A stretch of 64,000 bases of DNA from positions 62,001-126,000 of the forward strand of contig NZ_JAQQKV010000001.1 of NCBI RefSeq assembly GCF_028550435.1, written 5' to 3'. This document shows positions 17,388 to 25,839 of the stretch, piece after piece. Source of the stretch: Asticcacaulis machinosus. GTDB taxonomy: Bacteria > Pseudomonadota > Alphaproteobacteria > Caulobacterales > Caulobacteraceae. The translations under genes and the position numbers were made by a program. The notes beneath the pieces were generated by a model. The model ran no database searches and was not told the DNA's origin. It saw only the letters and a list, made by a program, of their open reading frames with translations. Position 1 is the stretch's first letter; each line of letters begins with the position of its first letter.

Positions 17388-18806
17388 GTGGAGGGATCAT
17401 TGCAAGCCCATATGGCGCTAAATCGCTTCGGTCTGGGCGCATCCAAAGCCGGCGCAGCATCGATTAAAGATGTTAAGGCGGCGCTCAAAGCTGAAATGGT
17501 GGTTCCGGATTTGCTGACGCATTTGCCGTCTTCCCCCCAACTGCTCGATGCGCTCTATGCCTATCAGGCCGCGCGCAAGGATAATCGATCTGCGCCCGAA
17601 GCTTCACGCGATATGTCCATGACGGATATGGCGCCTAAAGCGGCAGGGGCGTCGAATATGGCGCCAGTTAAGCCTAAGAAAGCGGCAAAATCAGCACCGG
17701 AAGGGCCGGAAAACCCGCGGCGTCAGATATTTATCGATGAGGTCGCTGCCCGTTATGACGGGACTTTGCGGGCGCCGATCATCGGGTTCAATGAGCGGCT
17801 GGTTGTGTTCTGGGCCAACCATTTCGCGGTCGCGGCCAATCGCTCTTTGCCGGTGGGGGTTCTGGCCGGAGCCTATGAGCGTGAGGCAATCCGCCCTCGT
17901 ATTTTTGGCAATTTCGCCGATCTGCTGGTCGCTGCCGAAAGTCATCCGGCCATGTTGATCTATCTCGATAACCAGCAGTCGATCGGCCCTAATTCCCGCG
18001 CCAATCGCAAAGGTGCGCGCGGTTTAAATGAAAATCTGGCCCGTGAAATCCTTGAATTACATACTCTTGGGGTGAATGGCGGCTATGCTCAGAGCGATGT
18101 CACCAGCTTTGCCAAGGTTATCACTGGCTGGGGCGTGGATCGTAAATCCGGCCAGTTTGGTTTTAATGCCAATCAGCATGAACCGGGCCCGCAGACGGTG
18201 ATGGGCAAAACCTATGACCAACCGGGGCAGGCGCAAGGTACTGCCGTGCTGCGTGATCTGGCGGGCCATCCGGCCACCGCAAAGCACATAGCCTACAAGC
18301 TGGCCCGTCATTTTGTGGCGGATACTCCGCCGCCGTCACTGGTAAGCAAGCTTGAGAAAAGCTTCGCTGAGAGTGGCGGAAATCTCACAGCCGTGTATGC
18401 AGCCCTTATCGATGCGCCTGAAAGCTGGGCCCCGCAACCGACCAAGATACGCTCCCCGCAAGAGCACATGATCGCTATGCTGCGCGCCAGTGATACCAAT
18501 ATGAGGCCGGCTGCGATTGTCGCGTCGCTTAAGGCTATGGGGCAGCCGCTGTGGGAGCCGCCGGGGCCAAACGGCTTTGCTGATACCGCTGATGTCTGGG
18601 CATCTCCCGAAGGTTTGAGCACGCGGCTTGAAGTCGCCAACAGCCTGTCGATCAATGTGGCCGAACGTCTGGATGCCCGTGAACTCAGCCAGTCTCTGTT
18701 TGGCGCGGCGTTAAGTGAGTCCACCCGCACAGCCATTGCCCGCGCTGAATCACGCACGCAGGGGCTGGCGATCCTGTTCATGTCTCCCGAATTTATGAGG
18801 CGCTAA
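17388..18806 (+). CDS. DUF1800 family protein
   Basis: A 472-residue protein starting at GTG 17388 behind a strong AAGGAG ribosome site. The opening HMALNRFGLGA-like segment, the middle NHFAV and GLNENLAREILELHTLGV segments and the late QEHMIAMLRA segment match DUF1800. A proline/alanine/lysine-rich linker lies at about residues 70-115. DUF1800 genes are nearly always paired with DUF1501 genes, as here one base downstream; the pair is widespread but its activity is not established. No signal peptide is evident in this member. Confidence 0.9.
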   Translation: MEGSLQAHMALNRFGLGASKAGAASIKDVKAALKAEMVVPDLLTHLPSSPQLLDALYAYQAARKDNRSAPEASRDMSMTDMAPKAAGASNMAPVKPKKAAKSAPEGPENPRRQIFIDEVAARYDGTLRAPIIGFNERLVVFWANHFAVAANRSLPVGVLAGAYEREAIRPRIFGNFADLLVAAESHPAMLIYLDNQQSIGPNSRANRKGARGLNENLAREILELHTLGVNGGYAQSDVTSFAKVITGWGVDRKSGQFGFNANQHEPGPQTVMGKTYDQPGQAQGTAVLRDLAGHPATAKHIAYKLARHFVADTPPPSLVSKLEKSFAESGGNLTAVYAALIDAPESWAPQPTKIRSPQEHMIAMLRASDTNMRPAAIVASLKAMGQPLWEPPGPNGFADTADVWASPEGLSTRLEVANSLSINVAERLDARELSQSLFGAALSESTRTAIARAESRTQGLAILFMSPEFMRR

Positions 18807-18807
18807 G

Positions 18808-19989
18808 ATGAGTATACACCGCCGTCATCTGTTGGGCCTGATGGGCTCAAGTGCTGCCTTTGGGGCCTTTGGCACCGCACATGCCGCCGGGGGACGCGAT
18901 CCGCGCTTTGTGACGATAATCTTAAGGGGCGCGCTCGATGGCTTAAGCGCCGTGCCTCCGGTGGGGGATCCCGATTTTGAGCGTGTGCGGGGCGATCTGG
19001 CGACGATAAAAGCTGATGCCGTGTCGCTTAATGATCTGTTTGCGCTCAATCCAGCCATGCCGCAGTTTGCCAGGTTGTATAAGGCAGGGCAGGGCGCGGT
19101 CGTTCATGCCGTGGCGTCACCGTATCGCGAGCGATCGCACTTTGATGGGCAAGACGTTCTGGAATCCGGCCATGAAAAGACCGGCTATACCCGATCTGGC
19201 TGGATGAACCGTCTGCTGACCGTCATGCCCAAAGGGCGAGCCATACCCATCAAAGGTCTGGGCGTAGGCGCGACCACACCACTGGTTATGCGGGGTGAGG
19301 CCGAAGTGCTGGGCTGGGCGCCGTCTAGTTTGGCGCCGGTGGATCCCGATCTGCCGCTGCGACTGATGGCGCTATATGAACAGTCCGATCCGCTGCTGCT
19401 CAAGGTGCTGACCGAGGGTATTGAAACCGGCAAAATCGCCGCCAACATGACGCAAACCAATGCGCGCGGCGGTTCGGCTGATCCGGCGGTTATGGTGCAG
19501 ATGGCGCAGGGGGCGGCCAATCTGATGGCGCAAGCCGAAGGGCCGCGCATGGCCGCGCTCGCCTTTGACGGCTGGGATACGCACACTCAGGAACTGCCGC
19601 GACTGGCCAGGCTCTTGGGCGGACTGGATCAGGCGATCGCCGCGTTCGAGACCACGCTTGGCCCTGTATGGCAGGATACGACGATTCTGGTGGTTACTGA
19701 GTTTGGACGCACGGTCAATATTAACGGCACCAAGGGGACTGATCATGGCACCGGGACCGTGGCTTTTCTGGCCGGTGGAGCGGTTAAGGGCGGACGGGTG
19801 ATCGGGAATTGGCCGGGGCTAAAGGACGCGCAGCTTTATGAAGGCCGTGACTTGATGCCGACCACAGATTTGCGGGCTGTTATCAAAGGCATTGCTGCAG
19901 ATCAGTTTGGTGTGTCGGGTGCGGCTTTGTCATCAACGGTATTTCCGGGATCGGAGCCCATAGCACCGATGAAAGGGCTTACGGCCTGA
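18808..19989 (+). CDS. DUF1501 family protein with Tat-like signal
   Basis: A 393-residue protein with an N-terminal double-arginine-like stretch HRRHLLGLMGSSAAF and AHAAGG cleavage site, so probably exported folded by the Tat system. The rest belongs to DUF1501, which has a sulfatase/alkaline-phosphatase-like fold; FDGWDTHTQ and VVTEFGRTVN..GTDHGTG are its conserved metal-site-like segments. It is one base from the DUF1800 gene and surely cotranscribed. The 3' end overlaps the convergent GH130 gene by 11 bases. Confidence 0.9.
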   Translation: MSIHRRHLLGLMGSSAAFGAFGTAHAAGGRDPRFVTIILRGALDGLSAVPPVGDPDFERVRGDLATIKADAVSLNDLFALNPAMPQFARLYKAGQGAVVHAVASPYRERSHFDGQDVLESGHEKTGYTRSGWMNRLLTVMPKGRAIPIKGLGVGATTPLVMRGEAEVLGWAPSSLAPVDPDLPLRLMALYEQSDPLLLKVLTEGIETGKIAANMTQTNARGGSADPAVMVQMAQGAANLMAQAEGPRMAALAFDGWDTHTQELPRLARLLGGLDQAIAAFETTLGPVWQDTTILVVTEFGRTVNINGTKGTDHGTGTVAFLAGGAVKGGRVIGNWPGLKDAQLYEGRDLMPTTDLRAVIKGIAADQFGVSGAALSSTVFPGSEPIAPMKGLTA

Positions 19990-21091
19990 ACAGCGATTTC
20001 GGGATATGGGTAATGCGGCAGGCCAGATCGGCTTCGCCAGATGCGACGATATAGTGATCGCCGCCATCGACAATGCCGGTCGTAAACACGATATCGTGCA
20101 GGTACATCTGATCGTTTAAGGGCTCCGTCAGAACGGGATTGGCCTCGATCAGCGGCGTGTTGCTGGTATGAATAATCTGGCTAGGGTCATCGGTTGCCAG
20201 TAGCGACCAGTAGGTGCGGTAAATACCGACCTTGCCGTGCGTTTCGACACCATGCCACAGGCTTAACCAGCCGTCAGGGGTAAGAATTGGCGGGGCGCCG
20301 CCACCCATGCGGGCATTGACCTGCGATCCGGCCCGGGGGCGGATGCCCGGACGACGGCAGGGCTTCCAATAGAGACTGTCTTTTGAGGTCGCCAGATTAA
20401 TAGACGGGCCGGCCTGCCAGGGACTATGTGGGGCGTAGGTGAAATAGTTGTCGCCCAAGGGCCGGGTCTGCGCCCAGTATTCACCGTCGATCAAGCCCTC
20501 AAAAATCAGCATGTCTTTATTCTGGTGATCCAGAACCATGTCCTCAAATTGCCAGTCGAGGCCATTGTCAGAGCTGTAAAGAGTCGTTGAATGCCGCTCC
20601 GGGCTGACCGAACAGGTGGTCATCAGCCAACGATTGCCAACCTTGCTGATGCGCGGGTCTTCTGTGCCATAACATTGAAAGCTGGCGTGAGGGGCTATGG
20701 CCTTGTCATAATGGAATGCCAGCACATTCAGGCCATCAGAGCTAAGCTCAACCGGCAACAGCCACGACAGCGATGTGAGGCCCAGAACATCCCACGCGCT
20801 GTTTTTGAGGCGAAATACTCTCGGATCGGTAGTGTCGACGTCACTAAGTGCCCAGCGATCAAGGTTATAGCCATTATCCCAGCGAATGCTGTGAACAAAA
20901 CCATCTCTTGCGGGGGGCTTAAGCGCCTCTGCCACCCGCACCATCAACAGCAGATTGCCATTGGCCAATCGGGTCAGGCCAGGATTAAACGCCCCCAGAA
21001 CATAGGTGTCGACCTCAAGCCCCGTCAAAGGCGAACGCGCCAGATCAATATCATCGGGTCGAATAATCAGAAGATCGGTCGCATACGGCAT
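19979..21091 (-). CDS. GH130-family glycosidase/phosphorylase
   Basis: A 370-residue five-bladed beta-propeller enzyme of glycoside hydrolase family 130, which includes beta-mannoside phosphorylases and some hydrolases. Conserved segments are AFNPGLTRLANGNLLLMVRV near residue 35, TEDPRIS near 140, KDMLIFEGLIDG near 190 and RMGGGAPPILT near 265. The start was set at ATG 21091, just after the preceding gene's stop; a GTG at 21112 would overlap that gene by 17 bases. No signal peptide, so it probably acts in the cytoplasm on imported mannosides. Phosphorylase versus hydrolase cannot be decided by eye. Confidence 0.85.
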   Translation of the reverse strand: MPYATDLLIIRPDDIDLARSPLTGLEVDTYVLGAFNPGLTRLANGNLLLMVRVAEALKPPARDGFVHSIRWDNGYNLDRWALSDVDTTDPRVFRLKNSAWDVLGLTSLSWLLPVELSSDGLNVLAFHYDKAIAPHASFQCYGTEDPRISKVGNRWLMTTCSVSPERHSTTLYSSDNGLDWQFEDMVLDHQNKDMLIFEGLIDGEYWAQTRPLGDNYFTYAPHSPWQAGPSINLATSKDSLYWKPCRRPGIRPRAGSQVNARMGGGAPPILTPDGWLSLWHGVETHGKVGIYRTYWSLLATDDPSQIIHTSNTPLIEANPVLTEPLNDQMYLHDIVFTTGIVDGGDHYIVASGEADLACRITHIPKSLFRP

Positions 21092-21095
21092 GGTC

Positions 21096-21383
21096 TCAAT
21101 GCGTGGGTTCACGGCGGTCAGTAGTATTGGTCAGGGTTTCGCGCAGGCTTTGCAGGCTGCGATCTGCTGCATGACGCCGCTCATAGCTGCCGCGGTTGTA
21201 GGCGTCGATTTCCTGACTGAGATAGGTCGCCAATTGCGGATCGCTCTGAGCCGCGGCCCTGATGACATATAAAATCTTTTCGCGTGTATCGCTGTGCAGA
21301 CGCTTGCCCGTCGAAAAAGCGTGCAAGACGACATCGAGATACTGATCCAACATGCGATTGGTCGCGTCCGGTAGTTCGGTCAT
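21096..21383 (-). CDS. Small hypothetical protein coupled to the GH130 gene
   Basis: A 95-residue, mostly helical, charged protein. I chose ATG 21383 because AAGGAGGAGG lies right before it; an ATG at 21413 would lack such a site. No signal peptide, membrane segment or known motif is visible. It ends four bases before the GH130 start codon, so the two genes are likely translated together. Function unknown; it could be a regulator or partner of the GH130 enzyme. Confidence 0.7.
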   Translation of the reverse strand: MTELPDATNRMLDQYLDVVLHAFSTGKRLHSDTREKILYVIRAAAQSDPQLATYLSQEIDAYNRGSYERRHAADRSLQSLRETLTNTTDRREPTH

Positions 21384-21581
21384 GTCCTCCTCCTTATATG
21401 ATTTTGAGACCATAGAGTGTCAGTCTGATCGCATAAGGGAACAATCGGTAAATTAACCTTTGAGGCGATTTTAAGGGTATCTCTCGTTAAGTTTACTGAG
21501 GGTGAATGGATTTTTCGCCTTTTTGGAGATAAAACCTTACCGGGAACTTTGGCGTCCTGATGGGCAATCGGGAGACGGGAC

Positions 21582-21788
21582 ATGACGCAAATGTATGGCC
21601 TTTACCGGGCTAAGGCCGGTGAGGGGAGCCGTGATCTGGTGTGTTATGGTGACGGCGAGGTCGAGTTTATAACTTCGCGCGCCGCCTATGAAGCGACAGG
21701 GATGACACCGCTGTTTAGCCGCTTGCCGTGGAGACCACCTCTGGATGATCGATATCAGGGGCTTGAGCATTATGCCGTGTCACCGTGA
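21582..21788 (+). CDS. Small hypothetical protein
   Basis: A 68-residue ORF divergent from the previous gene, with a GGGAGACGGGAC ribosome site before ATG 21582. The compact sequence with several glycines, aromatics and prolines looks like a real small soluble protein. A GGAAC word at 21543-21547 lies at the place of an EcfG/SigT-type -35 box, but the expected -10 CGTT is not at the right distance, so general-stress control is only a guess. Confidence 0.55.
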   Translation: MTQMYGLYRAKAGEGSRDLVCYGDGEVEFITSRAAYEATGMTPLFSRLPWRPPLDDRYQGLEHYAVSP

Positions 21789-21808
21789 TGTGAGCGCGGC
21801 ACTTTGGC

Positions 21809-24193
21809 TCAGGCTACCGTCAGGACTGTCGATTTAAGGCTTGTGCTGCTTTGGCCTGATGAAATCGTGAAGGTGCCGGGTTCGACCACGCGTTTCATCT
21901 CCAGATTATAGAACTGAAGATCGGCGGGGGTGATCTCAAAGCGGACGGTGGCTTTTTCGCCCGGCTTTAAGGCGAGGCGCTTAAAACCTTTCAACTCCAT
22001 AACCGGGCGGGTGACCGACGACAGGTCATCGCGGATATAAAGCTGCACCACCTCATCACCGGCGCGGCTGCCGGTATTGGTCACATCAATTTCGACACCC
22101 ACACTGTCGCTGACCCCAATCGTCAATTTGGCCAGACGCGGTGCCGACATCTCAAAAGTCGTGTAGCTCAGGCCATAGCCAAACGGATAAAGCGGCTTGG
22201 TCTCGCCGTCGATATAGCCACGTCGGGCGGTAGGTTTGTGATTATAAAACACTGGCAACTGGCCGACATTGCGGGCAATCGTCACCGGCAGCTTACCGCC
22301 TGGATTGACACGGCCAAACAGGACGTCGGTTACGGCATGGCCGGTTTCCTGACCCATATACCAGCCTTCGACCAGAGCATCAGCCTTTTCGGTCAGAAGG
22401 TTGACCGACAGGGGGCGGCCGTTGAGCAGCCACACGACGGTTGGTTTTTTGAGCGCGAAAATGGCCTGCGCCAGATCGTTCTGCTGTCCAAATAGATCCA
22501 GAGACTGCCGGTCACCCAGATGGGCTTCTGAAAAGCCTTCGCGGGCGGTCATCTCGTTATCCCCCAGCACCATGATGATGGTATCGGCCGATTTAGCCGC
22601 CTCTACCGCTTCCGCGATCAGGCGGGCATTGACTTCGGGCCGAGTGAATTCGATCAGGTCGGCGCTGCGGTTGGCGGATTCCGTGATGCGCACGCCCTCA
22701 CTGTAGGCGACGTCAAACCCTTGGCGTTTGCCTTCGGCCTGCAGGCCCTCAAGCACTGAGACTACATGGCGCGGCTTGTTGGAATAGCCCCCAAGCGGGG
22801 TGTCGCGGGCATGGGTGCCCAGCACCAGAACCTTACCCACTTTTTTCGGATCAAGCGGCAGCAAACCCCGGTTTTCGAGCAGCACCACGCTGCGACCGGC
22901 GGCCTTGCGCGCCAGAGCGACCGCATCAGGAGCGGCGGTCAGTTTCTCGGCCTTTTTGACATCGACATAAGGGGTATCGAACAGGCCGGAATTGAACTTC
23001 ATTTCGAGGATGCGCCGGACGGGTTCATCGAGCGCACTTTCCAGGATTTTGCCGGATTGGACAAGGCCCACCAGCCGCGGATAGGCCTGCGGATCGGGCG
23101 TTTCGATATCAACCGTGGCATCCAGCGCGCGGGCGGCGGCCACGTCCAGATCATCGGTTAGGCGGTGGCGAGTGATCATTTCATTGATGGCGAAATAATC
23201 ACTGACGGTTACGCCTTTAAAGCCCCATTCATCGCGCAGGACGGTTTTCAGCAGCCAGCGATTGCCGTGCGACGGCACGCCGTCAATTTCGTTGTAGGAG
23301 GGCATGACAGCGGCGATTTTGGTCTCGCGAACGATCTTTTCAAACGGCGGGAAAAAGTCTTCGCGCAGGCTGCGCTCACCCAGATCAGCCGGGCCGACAT
23401 TGATACCGTTCTGCGGCTGACCGTGGCCCGTCATGTGCTTCAGCGTGGCAAACACCTTATCCTTAGCCAGGGGCAGGGTATCGCCCTGAAAGCCGATCAC
23501 TGCGGCCTTACCCATAACACCGCAGACGTGCGGGTCTTCGCCGTAGGTTTCCTCAATCCGGCCCCAGCGCGGGTCGCGAGCGATATCGACCACAGGCGCC
23601 AGCGCCACATTGGCTCCACGGGCGCGCATTTCGCGAGCACAGATACTGAAAATTTCAGTCACCATGTCTGGATCAAAGGATGAGGCCAGACCGATCGACT
23701 GCGGGAACGAGGTCGCATCCTTAGCCACATAGCCATGCAGACTTTCTTCGTGCATGCTGACGGGGATGCCGAGCCGGGTTTGTTCTATTGCCCATTTCTG
23801 AACGGCATTGATATAGGTGGCGGTTTCCGTCGCATTACGATTGGGCGAAAAGCTGACATCACCGGCCTGACCCATTGGCATACCGGTGCGGTTTTGCGGG
23901 CGGGCGATCATGCCAAAGCCGTGCGGAAAATTGGATTTCGCCATGTCTGTCACAAAATCACCAGCTTCGGTCTGGATTTTAGCCTTGTCTTTCCAGATGC
24001 AGACCATTTGGGCGACCTTTTCCTCCAGCGTCATGCGCTTAAGCAGGTCGTCAACACGGGCGGGGATGCTGGCTTTGGGGTCTTTGTAAAGCGGGCGGTC
24101 TTTTGAAATCGTCTGCGCGGTCGCGGGCGCGGTCATAAGGGCAGCGGCGGCGGCACTGAGCGTAAAACTCCGCCGGGTCGTTGAAGCGGTCAT
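21809..24193 (-). CDS. bglX: Glycoside hydrolase family 3 beta-glucosidase (BglX-like)
   Basis: A 794-residue exported enzyme that releases terminal beta-linked sugars. The N-terminus TRRSFTLSAAAAALM..ATA is a Tat- or Sec-type signal peptide. The GH3 N-domain has KHMTGHG near residue 252 and the nucleophile in VSDY (D332). The C-domain acid/base candidate is E556 in GFSEAHLGDR, and a fibronectin III-like domain fills the last 100 residues. It probably works in the periplasm on oligosaccharides, in keeping with the GH130 gene beside it. A candidate LacI-type operator lies upstream. Confidence 0.93.
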   Translation of the reverse strand: MTASTTRRSFTLSAAAAALMTAPATAQTISKDRPLYKDPKASIPARVDDLLKRMTLEEKVAQMVCIWKDKAKIQTEAGDFVTDMAKSNFPHGFGMIARPQNRTGMPMGQAGDVSFSPNRNATETATYINAVQKWAIEQTRLGIPVSMHEESLHGYVAKDATSFPQSIGLASSFDPDMVTEIFSICAREMRARGANVALAPVVDIARDPRWGRIEETYGEDPHVCGVMGKAAVIGFQGDTLPLAKDKVFATLKHMTGHGQPQNGINVGPADLGERSLREDFFPPFEKIVRETKIAAVMPSYNEIDGVPSHGNRWLLKTVLRDEWGFKGVTVSDYFAINEMITRHRLTDDLDVAAARALDATVDIETPDPQAYPRLVGLVQSGKILESALDEPVRRILEMKFNSGLFDTPYVDVKKAEKLTAAPDAVALARKAAGRSVVLLENRGLLPLDPKKVGKVLVLGTHARDTPLGGYSNKPRHVVSVLEGLQAEGKRQGFDVAYSEGVRITESANRSADLIEFTRPEVNARLIAEAVEAAKSADTIIMVLGDNEMTAREGFSEAHLGDRQSLDLFGQQNDLAQAIFALKKPTVVWLLNGRPLSVNLLTEKADALVEGWYMGQETGHAVTDVLFGRVNPGGKLPVTIARNVGQLPVFYNHKPTARRGYIDGETKPLYPFGYGLSYTTFEMSAPRLAKLTIGVSDSVGVEIDVTNTGSRAGDEVVQLYIRDDLSSVTRPVMELKGFKRLALKPGEKATVRFEITPADLQFYNLEMKRVVEPGTFTISSGQSSTSLKSTVLTVA

Positions 24194-24215
24194 AGACGTC
24201 TCCCGAAATTTATAT

Positions 24216-24250
24216 GGCCCAAAGGCACTTATTGGCCAAAGGCGCTTATT
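24216..24250 (-). repeat. Tandem direct repeat upstream of the GH3 gene
   Basis: Two 17-18-bp copies of GGCC(C)AAAGGC-A/G-CTTATT lie head to tail at 24216-24233 and 24234-24250, between the GH3 start and the candidate operator. They may be part of the promoter region or a chance short duplication. Confidence 0.5.
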
Positions 24251-24268
24251 GGTAAGACCATTGCTATC

Positions 24269-24284
24269 ATGGTAGCGCTAAAAT
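24269..24284 (-). promoter_or_regulatory. Candidate LacI-family operator
   Basis: ATGGTAGCGCTAAAAT has a TAGCGCTA palindromic centre typical of operators of LacI-type sugar repressors in Caulobacter and Xanthomonas relatives. It lies about 75 bases before the GH3 start codon. No lacI-type gene is in the window. Confidence 0.4.
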
Positions 24285-24384
24285 GCCAGAAGAATGCTGG
24301 CGTCTGGGGATAATTTTTTGATGAAGCAGACCCGAATCCCGAATGGGGTTAAGGCCATACCAAACACGTGGCGGAGCCCAAACG

Positions 24385-24732
24385 ATGAGCATTACCCTTT
24401 ATGGCATTAAAAACTGCGACACGATGGTCAAGGCCCGGCGGTGGCTGGACGCGAAGGGGATAGGCTATACGTTTCATGACTATAAGGCTTCAGGCATCAC
24501 GCAGGATATTCTCGAAGACTGGGCGGCACGCATTGGATGGGAAACGCTGATCAACAGATCTGGTCAGACGTTTCGGAAACTGCCGGACGAAGACCGCGCT
24601 GATGTGGATGAGGCCAAGGCGTTACGGCTGATGCAGGCTCAACCGTCGATGATCCGCCGGCCCGTACTGGATACCGGTGAGAAGTTGGTCGCCGGGTTCA
24701 AACCGGAAATATATGAGAGCCTTTTCAAATGA
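24385..24732 (+). CDS. ArsC/Spx-like family protein (YffB type)
   Basis: A 115-residue thioredoxin-fold protein of the ArsC/YffB family. The start ATG 24385 gives the usual ITLYGIKNCDTMVKARRWL opening, with the single conserved cysteine C11; an upstream in-frame start at 24343 adds unrelated residues. The C-terminal RRPVLDTG segment is the ArsC-family basic motif. YffB proteins are thought to be glutathione-dependent thiol reductases, but their true substrate is unknown and arsenate reduction should not be assumed. Confidence 0.9.
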   Translation: MSITLYGIKNCDTMVKARRWLDAKGIGYTFHDYKASGITQDILEDWAARIGWETLINRSGQTFRKLPDEDRADVDEAKALRLMQAQPSMIRRPVLDTGEKLVAGFKPEIYESLFK

Positions 24733-24738
24733 TCTGAC

Positions 24739-24765
24739 AAGCCCGCCAAACCGGCGGGCTTTTTC
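24739..24765 (+). terminator. Rho-independent terminator after the YffB-like gene
   Basis: GCCCGCC (24741-24747) pairs with GGCGGGC (24753-24759) around AAACC, preceded by AA and followed by TTTTTCGTTTT. It begins six bases after the stop codon. Confidence 0.85.
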
Positions 24766-24806
24766 GTTTTGAGGTGAACATTACAAATGCGTTATGTATC
24801 GATAGG

Positions 24807-24837
24807 TATCTTGCAATAAATGGTAGCTTGCTATAAG
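24807..24837 (+). promoter_or_regulatory. Candidate promoter/operator with direct repeat before the PadR operon
   Basis: TATCTTGCAATAA (24807-24819) and TAGCTTGCTATAA (24824-24836) are near-identical 13-bp words one and a half helical turns apart. TCTTGC and TATAAG could be the -35 and -10 boxes with a 17-base spacer. The repeat could be the binding site of the PadR protein encoded next, as members of this family often control themselves. Confidence 0.4.
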
Positions 24838-24899
24838 TAGGTAATCAGGCGGTGAGGTTGATCATCGCCACCTGAACGCTTCGGCGGAAGGATGGGAAA

Positions 24900-25253
24900 A
24901 TGCCTGAACCTATTGATATACAACTTAAAAAGGGCGTGCTGGGCCTGTGTGTCCTGGCCGTGCTCGCGCGCCGCGAAAACTATGCCTATGAGATCGCCAG
25001 CCTGTTGTCAGGCGCGATCGGCATGGGCGAGGGGACGATCTACCCCCTGATGCGGCGGATGCAGACAGACGGTCTGGTGGAAACCTATCTGGTCGAATCG
25101 TCATCCGGCCCGTCGCGCAAATATTACCGTCTGACCCCGGCGGGTCATCAGGCGCTCAAGGCACAAAGCGACGAATGGCGCGGGTTTGCCCGCGCCGTTG
25201 ACGCCCTGCTTGAGCCTGTTCCTGCCGACCCGCAACCCGTCACAGAGGTATAA
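24900..25253 (+). CDS. PadR-family transcriptional regulator
   Basis: A 117-residue regulator with the PadR winged-helix domain. The pattern LGLCVLAVLARRENYAYEI, then GEGTIYPLMRRMQTDGLVE, then RKYYRLTPAG covers helices, recognition helix and wing. The start has GGAAGGA upstream. It opens a three-gene unit with a HAAS-domain membrane protein and a GIN-domain protein, a combination found across many phyla in which PadR is thought to control its own operon. The ligand or trigger is unknown. Confidence 0.93.
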   Translation: MPEPIDIQLKKGVLGLCVLAVLARRENYAYEIASLLSGAIGMGEGTIYPLMRRMQTDGLVETYLVESSSGPSRKYYRLTPAGHQALKAQSDEWRGFARAVDALLEPVPADPQPVTEV

Positions 25254-25256
25254 TCC

Positions 25257-25826
25257 ATGACCCGGACTGAATTTATAGATAAACTGAAAATCGGCCTGTC
25301 GGGCCTTCCGGCCTCGGCCATTGCCGACATCGTGGCTGATTACGAGACCCACTTTGCCGATGGCACCGCCGCGGGCCGCTCCGAAGCCGAGGTGGCTCAG
25401 GCTCTGGGTGATCCGGAGCGTCTGGCCCGCGAACTACGCACCGAGGCCGGCATGAAGCGCTGGGAAGACACCAAAACGCCGTCGTCGGCTATGGGCGCGT
25501 TGTTTGCGCTTCTGGGGCTGGGCGCGATTGATATCCTCATCCTGCTGCCGATTGTCATGGGCATTGCCGGGGGATTGGCCGGGACATTCATTGGGGCCAT
25601 TGGCGCGTTTTTCGGCGGCGGGGCCCTGTTTGCCGCCGGGCCGTGGATGCCGTTGCCGGGCCAGCCGTGGGCTGCTTTGCTGGGCGGTCTTGGCCTGATG
25701 GCGGGATCGGTCGCTGTGGCCGCGCTGGTGGCGATCTTCACCATCTGGTTTGTGAATGCGCTGGTCTGGTACGGGCGTCTGCACTACCGCCTGCTGAAAC
25801 CTGCGCTTGACGCGCGCAACGCTTAA
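25257..25826 (+). CDS. HAAS-domain (DUF1700-like) membrane protein
   Basis: A 189-residue protein whose first 70 residues form a HAAS signalling domain: FIDKLKIGLSGLPASAIADI, DYETHFADG and EAEVAQALGDPERLARELR. Three or four transmembrane segments follow from residue 85 to 175. HAAS proteins are encoded beside PadR regulators and may sense the membrane and act on the regulator. It starts three bases after the padR stop, so translation is coupled. Confidence 0.88.
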   Translation: MTRTEFIDKLKIGLSGLPASAIADIVADYETHFADGTAAGRSEAEVAQALGDPERLARELRTEAGMKRWEDTKTPSSAMGALFALLGLGAIDILILLPIVMGIAGGLAGTFIGAIGAFFGGGALFAAGPWMPLPGQPWAALLGGLGLMAGSVAVAALVAIFTIWFVNALVWYGRLHYRLLKPALDARNA

Positions 25827-25839
25827 GGGAGACTAAACC

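Noticed and set aside
17388-19989. DUF1800/DUF1501 pair as a new system
   Set aside because: The pair is widespread and already known as linked, though its function is unresolved; nothing special was seen in this copy.
21543-21567. EcfG/SigT-type general stress promoter before the 68-residue ORF
   Set aside because: GGAAC is present but no CGTT lies 16-17 bases later, so it is not listed as a promoter.
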